Assembly (NCBI GenBank): GCA_023014335.1
Contig: JAECYW010000002.1
Span: 372,001-436,000 of the forward strand
Reading direction: 5' to 3'
DNA from: Galerina marginata
Taxonomy: Eukaryota > Basidiomycota > Agaricomycetes > Agaricales > Galerinaceae
DNA length: 64,000 nt
Positions within the stretch are counted from its first letter, which is position 1. Every line of letters starts with the position of its first letter. The notes below the pieces were generated by a model, which was given only the letters and a program-made list of their open reading frames with translations, searched no databases and had not been told where the DNA came from. Made by a program: the position numbers and the translations under genes. Of this stretch, positions 56,748-64,000 are shown one piece after another.

Positions 56748-59700
56748 ATGTCTGCGGGGTGTTTCTCCTGGTGTCCTCTGTCCAACAAACGGAGTTCCAA
56801 GAAGAACCTCACGGAGACGAAGACGAAATCGGACGAGGTGAGCTCCGATTCGCGCTTTTGACTCGCTGGCTGGTGACATGCGACAATGTTCAGAAACAAC
56901 CCAAAAATCAACTGGCGGTCGGCCCCAAAACGGAGGTGTATGGCGCTACCGCGAATTCGAACCATATTATGACAACGAAGTTCGATGAGGTGAGGACTTC
57001 GAAGCTTGATTCGCCTTGCGAGCTCTGACGAACAGTGGAACCCAGGAATCATCAAAAAATATTCATTCAGTAATTCCAACGACAACACAATATATGACAG
57101 CCAGCGCAAAGGAGGTGCTGGAGGTGCTACAATCCGCAGCTGGGATCATACCAGTTCCATTGCTGCAAGAGTCAATCGAAGTCGCTCTGAAGATTATTGA
57201 AGTATGCGAGGTTCGTCAAATTCCGCTTTTGATGGTTAAGAGCCACTGAAGAACAACTTTTTCATCAGGAAGCGTCGGCTGTCGAATCAAAAGTCAAGGA
57301 GATACAAGATAGGGTTGGCCACCTTATGGTCGTGATTGTGGCACATGTAACAGCCAAAAACGAGGAGGGTAGCAGGGAGGTGGTTGTAAAGGCCGCGAAG
57401 GGAATCGAAGGGGATATTAAAGGACTGCTCAGGTATGCCTCTACAAATCGTGGTCGACGAAACTTGCTCATGACATCTCAGCACCCTCGGGACAATCAAC
57501 AAAGACTTGAAGGAAATAAGCGAGCAGAATAGATGGGTGATCGCAGTCTACAGAGAACTCAATACAAGTACACTGGAAGACTGTATCAACCGGCTCTCAA
57601 CCGCTCTGGAGAAATTCAAGGTTGGTCTCTGGATGGTCGTACATGTTAATCTTGACCCGCTCAACTGACGCACCGCGTTCTCCAGCTTTCCAACGACCTG
57701 CGCGACTCTGACCTCCTGCAGGAACTCAATACCCGTCTTGAGAAGATGGCGAACAAGGTCGACGATATTTCTAGAGACGTGAAGCACGCTGTCGCCAGAA
57801 TAGAAGAATTTCATGAGCTCCTGGAACGATCTGCCATGATACCCCGCCCAGACACGGTCGCGCGACAACAGATACCTCTGAAACCAGAGGTTTTCCATGG
57901 ACGCGATAGCCTTGTCGACGAGACCGTGCAGTTACTTGTAAAGGAGGAAACGTCTCGCGTCTGCATTCTCGGCCCAGGCGGGATGGGGAAAACTTCGGTT
58001 TCGCTGGCGGTCGTTGAATCGCCTCTCGTTCAAGAACGGTTCGCACACGGGAATTATGTGTGGGTGCCTTGCAATGGAGCGACATCGGCAGCTCTCCTTC
58101 TCGAGACATTGCACATCCAGTTGCAAGTACCAGGAGACAAACAAGTTACCCTCGAAAAAATTATATCCGAACTCAGAACATCAACAACCCCCCGTTTGCT
58201 TATCCTCGACAACTTCGAAACACCGTGGAATGCGCCGGGTGGCTCCCAGAAGCAGGTCGAAGACATACTCCGGACGCTCGCCAAGCTGGACCACATCGCC
58301 ATGTTGGTGACAATGCGAGGAAACCGTCCGCCTTGTTACAACGCAATTAAATGGCAATCGAAGAACATCGAACCTACAGATGAAGAATCCTGTCTTCGTA
58401 TTTTCCACGACATCAACCCAAGCTCGAAGGACGATCCAGACGTTGGCCGTTTAGTGGGTGTGTTAGGGCACATGCCCTTCGCTGTCACTCTGATGGCGAG
58501 TCTGGCGGAGGACGGCCGCTCGACGGCGAAGGAGTTGTTGGATGCATGGTCTGAATCTGGTCCTGATCTACTCTCTGAAAATCCCGAACAGAGCATGAAT
58601 CGTAGTATAAGCCTTTCTGTTGACAGCGAACTCGTCAAGCGGAACCCGAATGCGATTCTCCTCCTCTCTATCCTCTCGTTGCTACCGGCTGGGACAACAA
58701 AAGAAAACCTCCGCTGGTGGGCTCCGGCACTCAAGACATCCACTATTCTTTCCGCCACCATCAGTCTATCGAAGGCAGGATTACTGGTTGAGAATAGACA
58801 GAAAGACTCTGACTCTCCAGTTCTGTTCGTCGTCCCTGTTGTCCAGTCGTTTATGCAGCACAGCCGGATTGAGGATGACCTCCGAGACCAGATTCGTCTG
58901 TCATGCTGTCGATATGTTTTGGATCATGCCTACCGCCCCGGTGATCCCACATTCTCTACCAAGTCGAAAGTGCTCGCAGCCGAAGACACCAACATCCAGT
59001 CCATCCTTTTTGATTCATCTTCAACGCAGTGTACCCACTTGTCTGACGAAACCATGGAAGCCATCGTCGCCTTTTGCTGGCATCGCTGCGACACAAAGCC
59101 CAGTCTTGAGATGGCCACCTATGCAATGACAGCCGCCAAAACCTATGGGGTCGAGCGTTATACAGCCGAGGCCCTATGGTGCTTTGGCGACACCTGTTAT
59201 CAAATTGGCGACTACCGGGCCTCTTACGATCACTTGCAGAAAGCCTACCAGCTTTTTAACAAACTATCCCCTGGTAATTTCAAGATGCAACGACTCAGAG
59301 GCCTGTGTGGAATAGATCTTGTCCGCGCTGAGTATGCCCTAGCACTGGGAGAATATAGAGATAAGGATAAGCTCATTGCTTTCGCGCTGGATGTTGAAGC
59401 AAAGTGCGCGAACCTTTCGGACGATCTCATACATGGCCGGAGTCTGATCTCTGTGGGGCATGCTCTGCGCTTGGCTGAACGATATCCGGAGGCCTTGTCC
59501 TACCTGGACCGTGCTAAGGTCATGCTAAAGGGCGTACCAGTGGGGAATGGTCCTTTCCTTACTAATGCCTATTGTACCACCGCTGAAGTGCAATTCAGAG
59601 AGGGGAGGGTCATGGATGCACTGGCCTCTATAGAAGAGGCATGGAAGCTGGCTCAAACAATCGAACTTCCACTTCTTCAGGCAGTCGTCACCCGGAATCT

Positions 59701-60075
59701 CTGCGTGTTCCTCTTTAGGGTCGATAGGGATGCAGAAGCATGGCATTACCTCAAAATGTACCTTACGAACAGCTTGCACCTTGGAAATCAGTCGGAACTG
59801 GCGAATGCCTTGCACTACATGGGCTATGGGTATCTTCGCCAGGGCGATTATCGGAATGCCCACAGTGCCTATGACGCTGCCGCAGAAAAATATGTCGGTA
59901 CTGGTGCGGCCTGGGGAGTAGGTATGTGCAAGGATAACATGGCCAGAATCGAGGAGAAGCTGGCGAACCCTAATTCTGGCGTTGGGTTTACTCGGCCATC
60001 CTACGAGAATAATAAGTCGCTTTATTATCCAATTAGTGCCAATCCCCAATTGCCTGCGAGCGATAAGACTGTTTT
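56640..60075 (+). repeat. Left arm of a large inverted repeat (NLR1 arm)
   Basis: Matches 60465-63900 in reverse complement from roughly 110 bp upstream of the ATG to just before the stop codon, introns included. Outer limit judged by eye (shared gccccaccc ... cgcaattattgccaaccATG). Confidence 0.8.
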
Positions 60076-60085
60076 CAGTTTGTAG
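56748..60085 (+). CDS. NLR1: NB-ARC/TPR NLR-like protein with helical N-terminal domain, 1017 aa
   Basis: Six exons in phase: 56748-56837, 56894-56989, 57046-57210, 57269-57432, 57482-57620, 57686-60085. The N-terminus MSAGCFSWCPLSNKRSSKKN has two Cys next to Lys/Arg, a possible lipidation site. Residues about 78-235 are an all-helical domain (LLQESIEVALKIIEVCEEAS, KVKEIQDRVGHLMVVIVAHV, KGIEGDIKGLLRTLGTINKD, LNTRLEKMANKVDD) resembling the MLKL/HeLo-like bundle found on agaric NLRs. NB-ARC follows: FHGRDSLVDE, P-loop GPGGMGKTS (314-322), Walker B LLILDNFE (389-396), GHMPFAVTLMASLAEDGRS. The rest (about 690-985) is tetratricopeptide-like: ALWCFGDTCYQIGDYRASYD, VGHALRLAERYPEALSYLDR, ALHYMGYGYLRQGDYRNAHS. 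Family role: nucleotide-switch sensor in non-self recognition or regulated cell death. Intact. Tail to tail with its twin at 60453-63801. Confidence 0.9.
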
Positions 60086-60452
60086 GTACTTAGGGTTATA
60101 TCTTCATCCCAGAATCTTAGCATATTTATAACATATAATCTTCGGTACATAGTTGATAATAGAAATTCATTGATTCAAAGTACTGAGTACAACATGTCAC
60201 TACATTTGTCTTGGTCATAGATATCTGTCAATGGTTCTGTTAAATCTATACATGCATCCATGGGCATGCAGTACTAAACAAACTTCTGTCAGGTTTGAAA
60301 GCTAGTTGGCTACAAAATATAGCTAATGATGAAACACTGAAGGAGCTGGCTCAAGACAAAGTGAACATGTTGTGAGTATCAAAGACCGAAACCAAGTACA
60401 TCGTGGATACACTAAGATTATAAGGCTGACAACATAAAGATAACTTTACCGA
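60086..60452. other. Unique spacer between the NLR arms
   Basis: 367 AT-rich bases between the two stop codons. By eye the two halves are not reverse complements, so the duplication ends near the stop codons and the spacer is single-copy. Must hold both 3' ends. Confidence 0.6.
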
Positions 60453-63400
60453 CTAACTAGAAATAGACACGTTGCTTGCAGGTTCTTGGCCAGTAATTGG
60501 ATAGTAAAGCGACGTATTATTCTCGTAGGGCGGCCGAATAAACCCAACGCCAGAATTAGGGTCCGCCAGCTTCTGCTCGATTCTGGAAATGTTATCCTTG
60601 CAAATACCTTCACCCCATGTGGTACCAGTGCCGACATATTTTTCTGCAGCAGCCTTATAGGCACTGGAGGCATTTTGGTAATCACCCTGGCGGAGATACC
60701 CATAGCCCATGTAGTGCAAGGCAATCGCAAGTTCCGACTGATTCCCCAAGTGCAAGCTGTTCGTAAGATAAATTTTGAGGTAATGCCATGCTTCTCCATC
60801 CCTATCGACCCTAAAAAGGACCACGCAGAGATCCCGGGTAACGACCGCCTGAACAGATGGGATGTCGATTGCTTCAGCCAGCTTCCAAGCCTCTTCTATA
60901 GTGGCCAGTGCCTCCATGACCTTCCCCTCTTTGTACTGCACTTCTGCAATGGTACAATATGTACTAACAAGGAAAGTAGCATTCCCCACGCCCTTCAGTA
61001 TGGCACTGGCTCGGTCCAGATAGGACAAGGCCTCCTGATATCGTTCAGCCAGGCGCAGAGCATGCCCAACAGTGACCAGACTCCGGCCATGTATGAGATC
61101 GTCCGAAAGGTTCGCGCACTTTGCTTCAACATCCAGCGCGAAAGAAATGAGCTCATCCTTATCCTTATCCTTATCCTTATTGTCTCCCAGTAATAAGCCA
61201 TACTCCGTGCGGACAAGAGCCATTCCACACAGCCCTCTGAGTCGTTGCATATTGAGGTCACCAGGGGATAGTTTGTTAAAAAGCTGGTAGGCTTTCTGCA
61301 AATGATCATAAGAGAGCCGGTAGTCGCCAATTTGATAACAGGTGTCGCCAAAGCACCATAAGGCCTCGGCTATATAACGCTCGACCCCATGGGTTTCCGC
61401 CGCTGTCATTGCATAGGTGGCCATCTCAGGACTGGGCTTTGTGTCACAGCGATACCAGCAAAAGGCGATGAGAGCTTCCATGGTTTCGTCGGACAATTGG
61501 GTATGCTGCGTTGTCGATGAATCAAAAAGGATGGACTGGATGTTGGTGTCTTCGGCTGCGAGCGCTTTCGATTTGATAGAGAATGCGGCATCACCGTAGT
61601 GGTAGGCATGATCCAAAACATATCGACAGCATGACAGGCGAATCTGCTTTCGGAGGTCATCCTCAATCCGGCTGTGCTGCATAAACGACTGGACAACGGG
61701 GACGACGAACAGAACTGGAGAGTCGGAGTCTTTTTGTCTATTCTCAACCAGTAATCCTGCCTTCGATAGACTGACGGTGGCAGAAAGAATAGTGGATGTC
61801 TTGAGTGCCGGAGCCCACCAGCGGAGGTTTTCTTTTGTTGTTCCAGCCGGTAGCAAAGAGAGGATAGAGAGGAGGAGAATCGCATTCGGGTTTCGCTTGA
61901 CGAGGTCGCTGTCAACCGAAAGGCTTATGCTACGATTCATGCTCTGTTCGGGGTTTTCAGAGAGTAGATCAGGACCAGATTCGGACCACGCATCCAACAA
62001 CTCCTTGGCCGTCGAGTGGCCGTCCTCCGCCAGACTCGCCATCAGAGTGACAGCGAAAGGCATGTACCCCAACACACCCACTAAACGGCCAACGTCTGGA
62101 TCATCCTTCGAGCTCGGGTTGATGTCGTGGAAAATACGAAGGCAAGATTCTTCATCTGTAGGTTCAATATTCTTCGATTGCCAGTTAATTGCGTTGTAAC
62201 AAGGCGGACGATTTCCTCGCATTGTTACCAATATGGCGATATGATCCAGCTTGGCGAGCGTCCGGAGTATGTCTTCGACCTGCTTCTGGGACCCACCGGA
62301 CCCATTCCAGGGTGTTTCGAAGTTGTCCAGGATAAGCAAGCGTGGGTTCGTTGAGGTGTTGAGTTCGGATATAATTTTTTCGAGGGTGACCTGTTTGTCT
62401 CCTGGTACTTGCAACTGGATGTGCAATGTCTCGAGGAGGAGAGCCGCCGATGTCGCTCCATTACAAGGCACCCAGACATAATTCCCATGTGCAAACCGTT
62501 CTTGAACGAGAGGCGATTCGACGACGGCCAGAGAAACCGATGTTTTCCCCATCCCGCCAGGACCGAGAATGCAGACGCGAGACGTTTCCTCCTTTACAAG
62601 TAACTGCACGATCTTGTCGACAAGACTATCGCGTCCATAGAAAACCTCAGGTTTCAGAGGTATCTGTTGTCGCGCGACCGTGTCTGGGCGGGGTGTCATG
62701 GCAGATCGCTCCAGGAGCTCATGAAATTCTTCTACTCTGGCGGCAACGTGCTTTACATCTTTGTAAATATCGTCGACTTTGTTCGCCATCTTCTCAAGAC
62801 GGGTATTGAGTTCCAGCAGGAGGTCAGAGTCGCGCAGGTCATTGGAAAGCTGGAGAAGATCGCGTGTCAGTTGTGCGGGTCAAGAGTAATATGCATGATC
62901 ATCCACAGACATACCTTGAATTTCTCCAGAGCGGTTGAGAGCCGGTCCATACAGTCTTCTAGTGTACTTGTATTGAGTTCTCTGTAAACTGCGATCACCC
63001 ATCTGTTCTGCTCGCTTATTTCCGTCAAATCTTCGTTGATTGTCCCGAGGGTGCTGAAATATCATGAGCAAGTTTCGTCGACCACGATTTGTAGAGGCAT
63101 ACCGGAGCAGTCCTTTAATATCCCCTTCAATCCCCTTCGCGGCCCTCACAACCACCTCCCTGCTGCCTTCCTCGTTCTTTGCTGTTACATGCGCCACGAT
63201 CACGACCATGAGATGGCCGACCCTATCTTGTAGTTCCTTGACTTTTGATTCGACAGCCGACGCTTCCTGATGACATTTTTTTTGTTCAATAACCATTAAC
63301 CTTCAAAGGCGGAATTCGACGAACCTCGCAAACTTCAATAATCTTCAGAGCGACTTCAATCGACTCTTGCAGCAAGGGAACTGGTATGATCCCGGCTGCA

Positions 63401-63801
63401 GATTGTAGCATCTCCAGCACCTCCTTTGCGCTGGCTGTCATATATTGTGTTGTCGTTGGAATTACTGAATGAATATTTTCCGATGATTTCTGGATTTAAC
63501 TGTTCGTCAGAGATTGCAAAGCGAATCAAGCTTCTAAGCCCTCACCTGATCGAATTTCGTTGTCATTATATTGTTCGAATTCGCGGTAGTGCTATTCTCC
63601 TTCGTTTTGGGGACGACCGCTATGGCCAGTTGATTTTCGGGTGGTTTCTGAAGAGTGCGGGATGTCACCAGCCAGCGGGTTTTCATAGCCCGAATCGGTG
63701 CTCACCTCAACCTCAACCTCATCAGATTTTGTCGTCGTGAGGTTCTTCTTGGAACTCCATTTGCTGGGCAGAGGACACCAGGAGAAACACCCAGCAGACA
63801 T
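60453..63801 (-). CDS. NLR2: inverted twin of NLR1, 1020 aa
   Basis: Six exons in phase with the same intron positions as NLR1: 63706-63801, 63546-63647, 63325-63489, 63103-63266, 62915-63053, 60453-62849. Same N-terminus (MSAGCFSWCPLPSKWSSKKN), helical domain (KVKELQDRVGHLMVVIVAHV), P-loop GPGGMGKTS and Walker B LLILDNFE, and the same TPR-like C-terminal half. About twenty substitutions separate the copies over the first 370 residues of the last exon. Differences are denser after that, for example GNATFLVSTYCTIAEVQYKE against NGPFLTNAYCTTAEVQFREG, and the C-termini (ITGQEPASNVSISS against ISANPQLPASDKTVFSL). NLR2 also has a KDKDKDKD expansion from a cttatc repeat near 61155-61180. No stop or frameshift, so both genes look usable. 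Confidence 0.9.
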
Positions 63802-63900
63802 GGTTGGCAATAATTGCGAAAAGCAAGACGTGGTTTTTGCTGCGCGGCCCCTCTGATCCTCGACAAACGGGTGGGGCGTACATAGCAGTTACCTGAGGTG
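60465..63900 (-). repeat. Right arm of a large inverted repeat (NLR2 arm)
   Basis: Reverse-complement counterpart of 56640-60075; the match may continue toward or beyond the window end. Confidence 0.8.
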
Positions 63901-64000
63901 GTGTGGGTGAAAACCTGATCGCTATCATGAGTGACCGCGACGATGTATTTTTAGCTGTGCGATGTGGCTGTGCTCCTTCGCTCAGTGTTCCGAATCCCAA
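63802..64000. other. Upstream region of NLR2
   Basis: The first 100 or so bases resemble the region upstream of NLR1 (shared cgcaattattgccaacc next to the ATG and the gccccaccc block near 63870). Beyond that, no gene recognised before the window ends. Confidence 0.5.

Noticed and set aside
60486..61193. 235-codon plus-strand frame inside NLR2
   Set aside because: Antisense shadow of the TPR-like coding region; the same kind of frame appears antisense to NLR1.
1..64000. CRISPR arrays, rRNA, tRNA genes
   Set aside because: None recognised by eye. A covariance search for tRNAs was not possible here, so a missed tRNA cannot be excluded.

Overview
The window looks like nuclear DNA of a mushroom-forming basidiomycete (Agaricomycetes). 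The genes are cut by many short GT..AG introns (mostly 44-85 nt), and families typical of these fungi are expanded: F-box proteins with coiled coils or zinc fingers, and NB-ARC/TPR NLR-like proteins. Exon joins below were read by eye from splice signals and phase. Where I give a protein length, the exon phases add up. No rRNA, tRNA or CRISPR array was recognised.

Layout. 1-8.1 kb: the 3' part of an aldo-keto reductase of the K+-channel beta-subunit type, an unassigned multi-exon gene, and an Nramp metal transporter with one unusually long intron. 8.6-17.2 kb: a small conserved-looking gene, then three related CxxC/coiled-coil/F-box genes in alternating orientation, and a fourth copy that is dead and split by a 1.09-kb terminal-inverted-repeat element. 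18.6-26 kb: an RRM/SR-like splicing factor and two tandem F-box/zinc-finger paralogues. 27.7-34.6 kb: a large membrane protein carrying a C-terminal NADAR domain, an OB-fold protein and a thioredoxin. 35.4-39 kb: a frameshifted F-box pseudogene beside its intact paralogue. 40.7-42.1 kb: a decayed hAT-type transposon with a perfect 8-bp target duplication. 42.4-50.1 kb: a disordered protein and three more F-box genes. 51.6-55.8 kb: a GRAM/VASt (Lam/Ltc-type) sterol-transfer protein. 56.7-63.8 kb: two nearly identical six-exon NLR genes arranged tail to tail, forming an inverted repeat with arms of more than 3.2 kb.

The most interesting material is (1) the inverted twin NLRs, with a short Cys-rich N-terminus, a helical MLKL/HeLo-like domain, NB-ARC and TPRs, whose differences concentrate in the TPR half; (2) the membrane-anchored NADAR fusion; and (3) an F-box arsenal of eight apparently intact genes and two pseudogenes, one of them interrupted by a transposon with target duplication. 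Together they suggest an accessory recognition/turnover region evolving by duplication, mobile elements and gene death, with ordinary housekeeping genes (Nramp, thioredoxin, Lam, RRM) interspersed.
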